Of a DNA stretch of 64,000 bases, positions 1-12,531 are shown piece by piece (position 1 is the stretch's first letter; every line of letters starts with the position of its first letter). Made by a program: the position numbers and the translations under genes. The notes under the pieces were generated by a model that was given only the letters and a program-made list of their open reading frames with translations, made no database searches and was not told the origin of the DNA. The stretch comes from Macrocybe gigantea (Eukaryota; Basidiomycota; Agaricomycetes; Agaricales; Callistosporiaceae), in assembly GCA_011319805.1 (NCBI GenBank), contig SJRY01000038.1, positions 124,001 through 188,000 on the forward strand, read 5' to 3'.

Positions 1-1734
1 GGATGGTTTGTCTTATGCGGTGGGCACGTCCACAGGGCACACACTCCTCTACGACATTCGTGCTGCAAGACCGTTCGCCACAAAAGATCAGGGCTACGGT
101 CTTCCCGTGACGAACATCATGTGGATCGAAGGGGGGAGTAGGATGGCAGGCGACGGAATGGTTCTTAGTGCAGACAAAAAGGTCATCAAAATCTGGGACC
201 GGAATACGGTTAGTTCTGCACCTCGTTGAATGTTTGTAACTTAACACCTTCGAACACCTCACTAGCCGTCGGAAAATTTCGTCTCCATCACACCTGCTCA
301 AGACCTCAATCATGTACACCACGTCCAGGCAGTGGTCTGCTTATGACTGCCAATGAAGGTATACAAATGGGAACATATTACATCCCGCAGTTGGGGCCCG
401 CGCCGAAATGGGCAAGTTTCCTCGAGAACATCACCGAAGAAATGGAGGACCAAACCACTCGATCGGTTTATGAAGACTACAAGTTTATCGAAAGAAAGGA
501 GCTCAAGACGTTAGTGTTCCTGATACTTTCACTCTTACATCTTCAAATCGTCATTATTCTTACAGATTGGGTCTGGATCATCTTGTTGGAACACCGGCGT
601 TGAAGCCATATATGCATGGATATTTCGTCTCGCTCAAGCTATATGATGCCGCTCGCGTCATTGCCAACCCATTCGTCTATGCCGAGCATCGTGAGAGGAT
701 GGTCCGTGAGAAGATGGAGAAACTGGCAGAGACACGCATCCGATCCAAGAAAGAGCCCAGTGTAAAGGTGAACAAGAACCTCGCCGAGAAGATTCTCAGG
801 GAAGAGGAGAGGGCAAAGAAGAAAGAGGAAAGGAGGAAGAGAAAGAAGACAATTGGCGATGAGGACGTGGAAATGGCTGTAGAAGCAGAAAAGGAGATTG
901 AGAAGGAGGCGGTGGACGAACACGAGAACATCCTTAGTGACCCACGGTTTGCAAAAGTCTTTGAGGACCCCGAGTTTGCTATCGACGAAGAGAGCCGCGA
1001 GTTCGCTTTGCTCAATCCTTCGCTTGTGGCTCAGAGGCGCAACGGTGAGCGACCGAAGACAGCCGCAGAGGACGAAGAGGAGGAGAGTGACAAAGCCTCG
1101 TCGGATGGCCTAGGAGGCAGCGACGAGGAGAGCGACGGCGACGAAAGTGGTGCTTCTTCGAGTGACAGTAGCGAAGCAGGAGGTTTGTCTCGCTCTTTTT
1201 TTCCATTCTTGAACTGTCTGATACGAATATTGCTCTGCACGACACAAAGAACTCAACGACTTCGATCCACGGCGGCAGAAGAATGATCGAGCCCAAGAAC
1301 GACGTAGCGGCCCTGCTCGGAACCGGTCGGCCAACGTCAAGCTTGTGCCCATGCGCGCACAGTCCACAGCCGCCTCTAGAGGAGCGGATAAGGACGCCAC
1401 GTTCGGGCAGCGCCGAAATTCCTCCTCCAGACCAGCACCGAGCAACAGCAAGAGACGCGACGCAGGACCGCGCCGTACCTCGGACGGCGAGATGGAGTTC
1501 AGCTGGGTGCCTTCATCGGAGCCGCATGCGGGCGATGTCGAGCCGTCGTCGTCATCATCGAAGCCAAACCGCAAGGAGAGGCGAAAGGGGGTCGAGACGT
1601 TTGGTGCCGGCATGGAGAGGGGAGGCGATGAGAGAGAAGCGCGGATGAGCGAGAGTGAACGGAAGGGCAGGACGCACAGGAGGACGGGCGTGCGAAGCGG
1701 GAGCAAGAACGTCTTCCGGCGGATGAACGGCTAG
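1..1734 (+). CDS. ENP2: Nucleolar WD40 protein ENP2/NOL10, 3' part
   Basis: Ribosome-assembly factor of the small-subunit processome; acts in the nucleolus. The window opens inside the WD40 propeller (DIRAARPF, KVIKIWDRNT). Introns at about 212-268, 510-566 and 1183-1245 join to NFVSITPAQDLNHVHHV, then MGTYYIPQLGPAPKW, the family's LVGTPALKPYMHGYF block, and a Lys/Glu-rich helix followed by the SDPRFAKVFEDPEFAIDE block typical of NOL10. The C-terminus is acidic, Ser-rich and then Arg-rich, ending at 1734. The frame changes at about 325-326 (gtcc|aggc), where one C appears to be missing: the exon 2 text on each side is well conserved. The 5' part lies outside the window. Confidence 0.93.
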
Positions 1735-1878
1735 GCCATTGTTCTCTGTCCTCCTAGGCGTTCAAACTTCTGCGCGCTTTGGCGCCTGCTTGCCTGTTGT
1801 ATCACTAGCCATCCGTTCAACGATTTTCCTACGTACGTCGAAGTACACAAAAAAAAAGAGTATCTAGGTCGGCATTCA

Positions 1879-3441
1879 CTAGTACTTGACCACGACTTTG
1901 CAAGCTTCCTTGCTGTTCATTCTATCTAGTGCTTTCTGGAAATCTCTGAGGGCGAAGGAGTGGGTGACCTGGACGTATACTATTAGCGGAGATGTATGAT
2001 TTATTGTCCTTGGTCAATGCTCACCATCCCTTTTACTTTGATTTTCCTGCTGTCAAGATACGCAACGGCACGAGGGAAGCAGTGCGTTTGAGCAAAAGAT
2101 CCGATTATCTTTTGAATGTCAGCTCAAGCAGTGGTGGCGGCGTAAACACACTGAAGCTGACTCGAATTTCGTCACCGAATATTCTTGCGGGGGACCAGTG
2201 CACAAGAGCACTGTTGGAGTACACTCCGTAGATCATCAACGTGCCTCCCCGACGAACGTAATTGATGGAGTCGTTTGCGACTTGTTCAGAGCCCGTTGCT
2301 TCAATCTTTTAATTCCATCTTGAGTGTACGCGTAAAAAGACGGTGGAAATAGATGTATACGCGCCACTACATCAAAACCATACGGGTGTCTTTCTTGAGC
2401 TGTTCCCACTGTGGCGCCGGATTCGTTCTGTCGAGCTCAATATATTCATCGCCACACTGGAGGTCCTTGGCGACCTGCGTTTTGACGCCTTTATTTGCCG
2501 CGATGACTATTTTCGATGCGCCGTTCAGCTTCATAAGCTGAGCGAGAATCAAACCTGGGAACGAGATTGGAAAGTGTGTCAGGTGAGGATCGGTGCAGTT
2601 ACCCACCTGTTGGACCAGCGCCTAGGATTAGGACCTCGATTCCGACAGGCGGGTTGAGTCTGTCCATTCCGTGGATGGCGCATGCGGCGGGCTCCACCAG
2701 GGTCGCTTCTTCATCTGACAGATTGGAAATTTTGTAGACCTTTTTGCTCTGACTGACCGGGAAACATCTGGCGGTCAGCGCCTGGCACGCGGAAGACTGG
2801 GGCAGAGCATTCTCCGGGCTCACACGGCAACGTATTCCGCGAAACCGCCAGGCATGGTGACACCGAGGCTTTCGAATTTCTCACAGAGCAGCGGCTGGCC
2901 GCGACGGCAGAAGAAACACGACTCGCACTGCCGGGGATGGACCAGACGGCTTGGGTCAGCGAGGCACGGAGGCGAGCCGCGAGCCGCGTGCTTGCCAAGA
3001 TGGTGGGGTCCGCAACGCATCGATCTCCGACTTCAAAGCTGTCCACGAGCGTGCCGACAGCAGCAATCGTTCCAACTAGTTCGTGGCCGGGGATCAACTA
3101 CATCGCGATGAAATGAGGCGAAAGATTGGACGCGAAAGGTATTGGGGCCTACAGGAAGTTTGCCGATGAATTCTCCTTCTAGCAGATGGTGGTCCGTGCC
3201 GCATACGCCACAGCAAGTGACTGGAGAACGCTGCTGAAGAATTAACTCGGTGGGATATGAAATGAGTCTAACCTTTGACCAGGACCTGGTCATCTTCGAT
3301 CTGGGGAATGGGCGCGTGATGATTTCGACTTTGCGAATCTACGATATCCGACAGGTCCGGAATTTGCACTGTTGACGTTTTGGAAAAAAAAAAAGGACAC
3401 ACATCTTGGTAGCACACGGCTTGCATTGCACTCGAGTCCAT
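1879..3441 (-). CDS. Zinc-dependent MDR alcohol/polyol dehydrogenase
   Basis: NAD(P)-dependent oxidation of an alcohol or polyol, probably cytosolic. Visible in order: [15 protein letters not shown] (catalytic zinc region), IPGHELVG, the four structural-zinc cysteines in [25 protein letters not shown], the Rossmann turn LGAGPTG, and a C-terminus ending ACKVVVKY. The start chosen (3441) gives [13 protein letters not shown], and a 30-odd-nt intron then removes a T-rich stretch. The intron at 2995-2928 (68 nt) uses a GC-AG pair: donor gcaagc, acceptor ggcag, with ctgac as branch site. Removing it joins VADPTIL to CESCFFC as in the family. The sequence resembles sorbitol/arabitol/threonine dehydrogenases; the substrate cannot be told from sequence. 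Exon edges between 1.95 and 2.4 kb are approximate. Confidence 0.85.
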
Positions 3442-3765
3442 GGCGGCAAGAGGGATAGGAATTTTCGGATACAAAATGACAATGGGTCCATAATATCCGG
3501 AAACGGCGGCCCGGATTATCCGTGGCACAACACTTTGCTCGAGTCGACCGATCACAGACAGTGAACCATTTCGGGCATTTGAAAACCTACGATCGTTGGG
3601 TGTAAGATGGCAGAGCTGTGTTCATCGCGCCAGACCGGCATCAAGTACAAGTCAGCATTTAGGAATTGCTGATCCTCGCGGAGGCGTTCAATTGTTTGCG
3701 AGTTTTTTTCTTTACCTTATAAAGCGCAAGCCTCTTCGGGAACTTTTTTTCTTCTTCACCCAACC
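3442..3765. promoter_or_regulatory. Divergent intergenic region, MDR / RBR genes
   Basis: This 324-bp gap separates the start codons of two divergent genes and should carry both promoters. There is a T/C-rich run just before the plus-strand ATG (3700-3762) and ttataaag at about 3718-3725, which could serve as TATA for the plus gene. No other element recognised. Confidence 0.4.
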
Positions 3766-5986
3766 ATGATGGCGACTGCGTCGGTGGGCTCCGAAGACGC
3801 GCTGACCCAGCAGTTCATATCCCAGCTTCTTGAAAACGACCTTTTGGTCTTGGAGTCCGCAAGACGCGCTGAGCAGTTGCAGCTGAGTCAGGCTCTCGCC
3901 ATGTCCAGAGAAGGAGCTCGCGCTGCAGCTTGCGTTTGGGAACAAGACGTCCAGGAACAGACTACCGTGGATGCGGACGATGCACACCTCGCACTCCAGC
4001 TTTCTCTATCGGAGGCGCGGTCGAGTGCCGACGCGGAATACGCTCAAGCGATGCAAGCCAGTCTGAATGCACAGTACACGGTCGATAGACAATATGCCCT
4101 AAAGGTTGCCGCTACAGAGAGGTGCGAGGCGTGATCAGTGCTTGTCTCGTTCTAGGAGCCTCTTATTCGGTCGAACCGTCAGGAAAACAGCGGACGATGC
4201 AGAATTTGCCGCTAAATTACAAGCCATGTTCGACAGTGGGACGCCTGTTAATGAAAAGGCAGACCTTGATAGGTGCCTCGCATCGTCTGCTACGTTTCTA
4301 CTGCTGCTGATGCGTGCCTCCGGCCTGCAGTTTATTTGTTCCAAAAAAGCAAGCCGACCCTCCGCCGTGTGAGCTCCAATCAGTGTCAATACCTGTACAA
4401 GTTTGTTGACGTTTTGTAAAGCTTATGATGATGCGTTGGCGAGTACACGCTCGAAAGGCAAAGGTCGTCAGCTTCCTGAGGATGACGACCAAATGCAAGT
4501 CGACGAATCCTATTCTGGCGACGTTCCGTTCGCCACCTGCGGGATCTGTATGGACCCTCTTCAAGTCACTCACTCGCCTCTGCACGCTTCTCTCACCGCC
4601 CAGGCGTCGAACCGTGTTCCATTCGGAATGTGTCTGCCATGTCCGCAAGGGCATAAATATTGCCTTTCCTGTTTGACGTCATATATCCGAAAGAAACTCG
4701 ATCCCGATGGCGTCGGAGTTGGAAAAAGTCTGGCACCCGTGTTTCCGATACGTTGTCCGGAATGTCGAGAGGCAGAATGGCCGGATGGCATTCCGGATGA
4801 CGTTGCTCAACGTATATTCGATGAAGAGGGCATGGCAGTATGGGTTAAGTTGTGCCATCGCTTCAGCACCGAATCACGGAGCTTACTTGTTTTACGCGAC
4901 AGTATTATCAAAAACTGCTGGAAAGCACTCAGCGTTTTTACTGCCCCAACCCTCATTGTTCGACAATACTCGAAGTTGAAGAAGATTCTGAAAGACCACA
5001 GGCCGTTTGTCCGTCCTGCCACAAATTGTTATGCTCATCATGCAGGACAATCTGGCACTCAAGTATGTACCTTCGAGGTGTCGAATTTCAAAACCGTTGC
5101 TAACGTCTATCAAGACCTCACTTGCGAGGAGTATCAGGTAAACGCTTCACCGGTAGCTCTTTCGGGAAGCATGGCTTGAATTGCGACTTAGGCTCTGCCT
5201 TTGGACGAAAGAATGCCAGAAGACCTCCAAGTTCTGCAGTTAGCTGAAGTATGAACATGGCAATATACTCTTGTCCCTACTTACGTTTTTCAGGTAAAAG
5301 CGTGGCGGCGCTGCCCAAATTGTGCCGTAGGTCTTGTCTCCTCTCTTACTCGATGGCTCCTAGAAAACTCCGCGAAAGGTCATCGTTGAACATATTTCGG
5401 GCTGCAACCACATAACCTGTCGATGTGGTTTTCATTTCTGCTTCCGGTGTGGATGTGAGTGGTCGTGTGTCTTCGATAAAGATGAATAATCTGAACTCAT
5501 TTCGCTGCATAGCTGCTTGCAACAAGAAGGGAATGTGCACGAGGAAGCCTCCCTGCGCGCTTTGGGATGAGGAGCGTCTACTTGATGAAAGAGAACGCGT
5601 CAGAAATCCGTTGCCTCCAGCTGAACATCCTCAAATTATTCCCGCGCGTGCCCCAGATGGACCATTGGACCTGGAATGGATGAACGATGAAAGTGAGCGC
5701 TGCTTCAAACACCGTTTGCGAATTTGGGTACTCATCCTTTTTCCCCGCAGCTGTCCTGAATACCCATCACTGGTTCACTTCGAACATGGTCGGCAGCCTG
5801 CAATGCGGCTATTGTCTCAGGTTGCTGCCGGCCTTTGCGGACCTTCGGTATCACCTCGCGCACACTGAAACGCATTCCGTCTACACATGTTGCGGCAGAT
5901 TCTTCAGACGCAGAATCGACTTTGATAGGCACTGTTATTCGAGAATCATGTATCACTACAACCAGGGTTCGAGGGAGATTGACTGA
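3766..5986 (+). CDS. RBR-type E3 ubiquitin ligase with UIM-like N-terminus
   Basis: Predicted RING-between-RING ubiquitin ligase. Residues about 20-120 hold three Ala/Leu/Ser helices resembling ubiquitin-interacting motifs (LSQALAMSRE, DAHLALQLSLSEA, EYAQAMQASLNA). RING1 follows (CGICMDPL ... CPQGHKYCLSCLTSYI ... CPECREAEWP), then an IBR (FYCPNPHCSTILEVE ... CPSCHKLLCSSCRTIWH), then RING2 (RRCPNCA ... GCNHITCRCGFHFCFRCG), which includes the Cys that accepts ubiquitin in this class. The C-terminus adds a Cys/His cluster (CGYCLRLLPAFADLRYHLAHTE then CCGRFF..RIDFDRH) like a degenerate C2H2 finger. Introns at about 4122-4156, 4271-4402, 4843-4900, 5064-5113, 5138-5191, 5250-5294, 5327-5363 (only 37 nt), 5454-5512 and 5692-5750. 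Biological target unknown. Confidence 0.85.
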
Positions 5987-6114
5987 TGCACGTAATCTTA
6001 TCAGATGCTATGACTTACATAATAGTTCCATGAGTCAATTCATTTTTCGTGTCCATCAAGGCTCTAACATAAAAAAAGTCCTCGAAAAGAGGGACATCGA
6101 CGACACCTCCAGCA

Positions 6115-9100
6115 ATGGCCGACGAGCTTGGGCAACGTCTCTCCAGGGTGCTCGCTCGACTGCAAAACCTTCCGTCCATCTCGTTGCCCACCGATTACCC
6201 GAGACCATCTGGAGCAAACAAACTCATCGAAGCTGCTCATTTGGCACGGCTGTCCGAGCAGACCTCTCTGAGTCTGTTGAAATTGGCGCTGTACACAGAA
6301 AACGAGGACAGCGACGAGGACGAGCAAGATGCGCTGACCAAACGTCCGTCGGCGTTTCACCTCCTGTTGGCCGCTTTTACGGTGCTGCTGCACCGCTACA
6401 CCGGAGATACCGATATCGTCATCGGCTCGTCGTCTGCCACAGCCCGGGATCCTCTTGTCCTCCGACTCTCGATAGATCCCACGGATCCCTTCTGGGCTGT
6501 CGTCCGCCGCGTCCAGCATGTGGAGAAGGAAGCGGAATCCGACATTGTTCCGTACGAGCTCATCACGCGTGCCTTGAGCGCCGGTAAGGAAGAAGGCGGA
6601 CTCGACACCCCCATCTTCCGCGTGCGTTTCTTTGACGAGACGGACGAGCCGAAGGACAGCTTCATCCGCTCGACGAGCGTCACCTCCGATCTGACCGTGT
6701 TCGTCACCCGCCCGCCCGCATCGACGCGCTCGTCGCTCGCTCCGCAGATTTCGCTCCGCATCGTGTACAACTCGCTCCTGTTCACCGCCGCGCGCATCTC
6801 TACCATCATCGACCAGCTCTCGGTGCTCCTGCGCAAGGTGTCCGCGAACCCGCTCGCGCCAGTCGGCTCCGTCCCGCTTCTTACGCCGGCCCAGAAGGCG
6901 AAGCTTCCCGAACCGACGGCGAACCTCAACTGGTGCGACTGGAAAGGCGCCATCACGGATATCTTTTCCAAGAACGCACGCCAGTGGCCGGATCGTCCGT
7001 GCGTCATCCAGAACATCCCAGCGCTGTCGCTTTCGGAGCCGCAAAAGACGGTCACGTTTACGTACGGGCAGATGCTCCGCGCTTCGAACATTCTGGCGCA
7101 TCATCTCATCAAAGAAGGCATCCAGAGGGAGGAAGTCGTCATGGTGTATGCTCACGAAGCGTCGATCTCGTCGTCGCGGTCATGGCCATCTTGAAAGCGG
7201 GTGGAACGTTCTCTGTGATCGGTAAGCCATCATATCGGTTCATTGGCTAGCTATCGTTGACATCCTTTGTGCCTCTGATCCTAGATCCGGCTTATCCTGC
7301 TTCTAGACAGATCATATACCTGCGTGTCGCTCAACCACGGGGATTGATCGTGCTGAAGGGTGCTGGGACCATCAACCCTTCTGTCCGAGAATTCTTGAAC
7401 ACGGACCTCAAGATTCGCGTCGAAGTACCCGCGTTGGAGATCCTGCACGACGGTACTATTGCAGGTGGAGCCAGTGTCAATGGAGTGGACGTCCTTCAAT
7501 CGCACGCCCAGCTTGGAGGGACGGACCCCAACGTAGTCATCGGTCCTGACAGCATCGGAACCCTGTCGTTCACCAGCGGTAGCACCGGTATACCAAAAGG
7601 TGTCAAAGGCCGCCATTATAGCTTGACCCACTTCTTCCCCTGGATGGGCGAACGTTTCGGCCTGAGCGAAAAATCCAGATTCACCATGCTCAGCGGTATT
7701 GCACATGACCCGATCCAACGTGACAGTTAGTACGATTGAAAATCGACTTGTACCCTGCTTAAACTCGTTTTCTTAGTGTTTACCCCCTTGTTCTTCGGAG
7801 CCGAGCTCCACGTTCCGACCGCCGACGACATTGGAACCCCAGGTCGCCTCGCAGAGTGGATGGCCGATAGTGAGGTCACCGTCACCCATTTGACGCCTGC
7901 CATGGGCCAGCTTCTTTCAGCACAAGCGACTAGACAGATCCCGTCGTTACGCAATGCGTTCTTTGTCGGTGACGTCTTGACCAAGCGTGATTGTCTGCGT
8001 CTACAATCCCTCGCCACCAACGTGCAGATTATCAACATGTACGGCACAACGGAGACGCAGCGTGCAGTGTCGTACTTTGCGATTCCTCCCGTATCCGTGG
8101 ATTCGACGTTTTTGGCGACCCAAAAGGACATCATGCCGGCCGGGGAAGGCATGATCGACGTCCAATTGTTGGTTGTCAATAGGAACGATCGCAATATCCC
8201 CTGTGCTGTAGGAGAGGTTGGAGAGATCTACGTTCGTTCTGGTGGCCTCGCGGAAGGTTATTTGGACCCTGATGCCACGGCAGAGAAATTCGTCAACAAC
8301 TGGTTCGGCAGTTCTGATTCACACAATCATATGAGCAGGAGAGACACGATCTTGCACCCACTTGATGACTTTGCCGGCCCTGAGGCGCGCTATTGGAAGG
8401 GCATTCGGGACAGGATGTATCGTTCTGGTGACTTGGGTCGCTATTTGCCTGATGGCATCGTCGAATGCACCGGGCGAGCCGACGACCAGGTTAAAATTCG
8501 CGGATTCAGAATCGAGCTTGGCGAAATCGATACTCATTTGAGTCAGCACCCGCTCGTTCGAGAAAACGTCACTCTCGTGCGCAGGGACAAGGACGAAGAA
8601 AAGATTCTCGTCAGCTATTTCGTGCCTCTGGATGGTCCCGGGTTGGACGAGTTTGCGAGCGACGTCCCTGAAGACGAAGAGAGCAAAGGCCTTGTTGGAG
8701 GGATCAAGAAATACAGGCGCCTCATCAAGGACATCCGAGAGTATCTCAAGAAAAAGCTGCCTAGCTACAGCGTTCCGTCTTGTGAGACTTTTGATTTCCG
8801 TCTATTCCACACAATCCTAACGCTCCGCGAAAGTGTTTGTTCCGCTGAAACGCATGCCCCTGAATCCTAATGGCAAGATCGACAAACCAGCATTGCCATT
8901 CCCGGATACGACCCAGGTCGCGACTATCGCTCCCAAGACTGACAGAGCGAGCACAACCGAAGAGACTATGAGAGGCATCTGGGCGAACATTCTTCCCAAC
9001 GCTCCTCGGCCGATTCCTCTAGAAGAAAGCTTCTTTGATCTCGGAGGTCATTCTATTCTTGCCACTCGGCTAATCTTTGAGATCAGAAAGACCTTTGTCG

Positions 9101-10680
9101 TTAATGCGCCTTTGGGTCTTGTTTTCGAGCAGCCGACTATTAAAGGCCTTGCGGGCGCTGTCGATGCGCTAAGAAACGCTGATCTGGGGTTGACCTCGGA
9201 AATCGCTATCGAGGGTGTCCGCCCAACGCTAGAAGCTCAGCCGTTCTCAGCTCCCCCGGCATACGGGCAAGACTATCTTGATCTACTTCCAAAACTCAGG
9301 GCATCCTATTCATCTCCGCCGTCCGACTTTGCAAAGCGTCCCATCACTGTCTTTCTCACTGGTGCTACCGGATTCCTGGGTGCTTTCGTCTTGCGCGACT
9401 TGCTCTCGCGAGAAGCGCGGGTTGAGAAGGTCATTTGTCTGGTCCGCGGAAAGAGCGTACAAGCGGCTTTAGAACGTTTGAAGGCCAGTTCTACTGATCG
9501 CGGCGTTTGGGATGACAAATGGGTTGAGAGCGGACGACTAGAGATTGTTACAGGCGATCTCAGCCTTGATTTGTTTGGTCTCGAGAAACAAGTATGGGAA
9601 CGTGTAGGCGATGAAGCGGATGTCGTGATTCACAACGGTGCATTGGTATGAATCAACCTTCGCTTTTACTCGAATATCGTCGCCTAACATAGCCCTTATC
9701 TCAGGTGCACTGGGTTTATCCCTACGAAAAACTCCGGGCTGCGAACGTATTGGCCACATTGACAGCAATAGAGCTCGCTTCCACCGGAAAACCAAAGACC
9801 CTCGTCTTTGTTTCTTCGACGTCCGCTATCGACACAAACTACTACGTCCAGCTCTCCGAGACTTTGGTGCATAGCAATTCCGAATATACCGGCGTCCCAG
9901 AGAGCGACGACCTCGAAGGTGCAAGGACGGGCCTCAAGACAGGTTATGGTCAGACCAAATGGGTGTCGGAAAAACTGCTCTTCGAAGCAGGTAGAAGAGG
10001 TCTTAGAGGCCACATCGTGCGACCTGGCTATGTCGTCGGTGATTCTCACACTGCAGGTAGGCCTCTCCCTCCTTTCTATTCTATCTCTCGTTCACCTCGG
10101 TACAGTGACGAACACCGACGACTTCATTTGGCGCCTAGTCAAGGGTTGTATACAGCTCGGCCTGGTCCCTGATATGAACAACACCGTCAATATGGTGCCC
10201 GTAGACCACGTGGCCCTTTGCATTTCTCTTGCTGCCGTCTCGCCTCTCGCCGAGGCCCCCTTGTCTGTGCTACACATAACTGCGCGACCCCTTCCCACCT
10301 TCAATGACATGCTGTCTTCGCTATCACACTACGGCTACTCCACCGAGACATGCGAATACGTCCTTTGGCGTCGCAAACTGGAACAGCACGTCATGGAAAT
10401 TCAAGACAATGCGCTTTTCCCTCTTCTTCACTTTGTCCTGGATGACCTGCCCACCAGCACCAAGGCCCCTGAACTCGACGACTCTAACACGGCTGCGCTG
10501 TTGCAGAGGCACACAGGCGAAACGACGATGACAGTTTCGGACGATCTCATGGGTCTGTATTTGGCGTGGCTTGTTGCCGCTGGATTTTTGCCACCGCCGT
10601 CAATATCATCCTCTGCCAAAACGTTACCATCTATTACTCATCTTGGAACGGTACGCGCCGCCGGCCGTACTGGTGTATAG
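6115..10680 (+). CDS. LYS2: L-2-aminoadipate reductase (lysine biosynthesis)
   Basis: Reduces alpha-aminoadipate to its semialdehyde in the fungal lysine pathway; about 1,430 residues as usual. Order: N-terminal condensation-like region, adenylation domain ([55 protein letters not shown]), carrier domain with phosphopantetheine Ser in [11 protein letters not shown], then the thioester-reductase Rossmann domain ([36 protein letters not shown]). Introns at about 7221-7284, 7727-7777, 8781-8833, 9649-9704 and 10057-10106. At 7153-7155 the frame is broken: the sequence reads gctcacgaag where one extra C gives [20 protein letters not shown], the conserved block. I treat this as a sequence error because all the rest is intact. 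It needs a phosphopantetheinyl transferase encoded elsewhere. Confidence 0.96.
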
Positions 10681-10999
10681 ACTGTTACAATGTAACATGT
10701 ATCTTAGGACCTTGCAGATTTCGAAAATAGGGGAACACGGACACCATGCACTATGGGTATTGTTGAAGTTGATTGGCGTGCTGAATATCACTTGGGTTAT
10801 GACATTGAATCTAACTGGAGCTCCTTTACATATATTCGACGGACGCGGTATGAACATGCATTATGGATGGTATCATTAAAAGACAGAACAAAGTATCATC
10901 AAGGTACAGCAAAGGTTGGCGATGGAATGCTAAAAAGACATTGATCTCAAGTTTCGCTTAGTGCTAGATACAAGGCCCGGAAAGGGAGGCAAGGCAATC
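10681..10999. other. Convergent 3' intergenic region
   Basis: 319 bp between the ends of LYS2 (plus) and the GNAT gene (minus). Only very short reading frames; presumably the two 3' UTRs. No clear polyadenylation signal beyond AT-rich stretches. Confidence 0.5.
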
Positions 11000-12531
11000 T
11001 TACAGCTCGTTGTCCATGTCGACGATAAAGTCGCCGAGAGACTCCGTGTCGGGGTCGGAATCGGAAGATTCGACTGGTATAAAATCCCAAGAGGATCCGG
11101 ATTCTCCAGAATCCGATTCCACATAGAAATCATCGTCACCTGTCGCCGACGGGGACGAAGGAGGATACTGGTTAGGAGTGCTGGCGACGCTGGTCATTTG
11201 CATTGGGACATCCAGGTCAAATGGCGTTGGCGTCGACACCGATGGAGATGGAGATGACTCTCGACTCAGGAATGGATTGTCTGTTGAATTTTGGAGCGTG
11301 GAAAAGGCTTTCTTTCGGTCAGAAGGAGAACTGGGCGCTGATTCGAACGATGAAGCTGTTTCTGAATCCGGAGCGTCCGTTGAGGAGGGTGCCTCAGGGA
11401 CGGACTGAGCACCCGCGCGGATAGTCGCGTTGCTCGCGGAACGTTTGACTTGGCGAGAAACTGCCGCTTCCCAGCGCAATATTTCCTCCTGTTCTCGCTG
11501 TTGGCGAGTAAACAGGGCATCCCAAACGTTCTTTGGTGCAAATTTGGAAGGTGTTCCGTCATGCCTCGCCCAATCTACGTCCAGGATAGCCATATAAGTG
11601 ACATCCTTCCTTACGTTCTCCATTGGACTGAAGAAGGAGAGACGATGAGTGCCTTCTTTGGTGAATCCCCTGAAGCAACAGCGCAATTGTGTGAATTACT
11701 AGCCAAGCTGACAGATGTGTACAGGCACGTACATGGTTGTGAAAAGAGCGAAGGCGACATCTTGGGCAACGTGATCGAGCAACAACGCCTGTACACGGCT
11801 GTAACCTGATTCAAAGGCGAGTTTTAGGGCATGTCGAATGGCACTTTTTGCATAACCTTTCCCGCGACGACTGGGGTGGATAATGAGGCCAATGTTGAGC
11901 TCTCTGTAGTGGAGCGGATCGTCGACATATGAGGGTTTCGTCAGATAAACTAGGCCGACGACTCGTTCGCAGTCTTCGAACATATTTCCATGGAATGCTG
12001 TTGTCTCTGTCTCTAGGGCAGCGTTGGAACGCCGGACAAGCCCTTGCCGTCGTTCTCGGAGAGGTACGAGCGAAAATTGGTCGCCCGTGGAGAACCCATC
12101 TCCCAAGGCTGTCGGGTTGATCGCCGCACCGCCAGGCGCAGCCACGGACTGCGGAAGAGTCGAAGCGCCCATCGTATTCTCACGCGCAACATCGTGGCTT
12201 GACGGCTGGTCAACACGCGGAAAGGGAGTTGACCGTGCAGTATTTTTTTTTGAGCAAGACTGCTGGCCGCCTACAACGCCAGACTCACCAATGCCAACGT
12301 CGTGGAAGGCGTCGTGTCTTGGCAAGATTCCCATGTTTGTTGCTTCCGCTCTACGATGACCGCAAAGTAATCGGCGGTCTGGGAGAATGAGATCACGTCC
12401 ATCGAGGGATTGCAGATGTCGACGGCCGCAAGTTGTAGCTGCTCATACAATTCCTCGACCTGGTCCAGTCGTCCATCCTGCCCAGCAAGGCCTTGCCGAA
12501 AGATAATCTCTAGATCATTGGTGTCGGGCAT
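11000..12531 (-). CDS. GNAT-family N-acetyltransferase with acidic tail
   Basis: Three exons. Exon 1 (from 12531, MPDTNDLEIIFRQG) ends at a gtgagt donor near 12289. Exon 2 carries the GNAT core: VVGLVYLTKPSYVD, LNIGLIIHPSRRGKGYAKSAI (motif A, acetyl-CoA binding R/Q-x-x-G-x-G/A) and LDHVAQDVAFALFTT. Exon 3 starts GFTKEGTHRLSFF and MENVRKDVTYMAILDVDWAR, the usual end of GNAT folds of the RimJ type. A further 150 residues or so are Ser/Asp/Pro-rich and probably disordered, ending IVDMDNEL. RimJ-type enzymes acetylate protein N-termini or small molecules; the substrate here is unknown. The gene is tail-to-tail with LYS2. Confidence 0.82.

Noticed and set aside
6064..7155. 363-codon open frame on the minus strand opposite LYS2
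   Set aside because: It lies entirely against a conserved coding exon; Arg/Asp-rich composition is that of a shadow frame, with no domain or splice context.
7141..7190. A short intron explaining the LYS2 frame break
   Set aside because: The only GT-AG pair spans 16 nt and would remove conserved residues.
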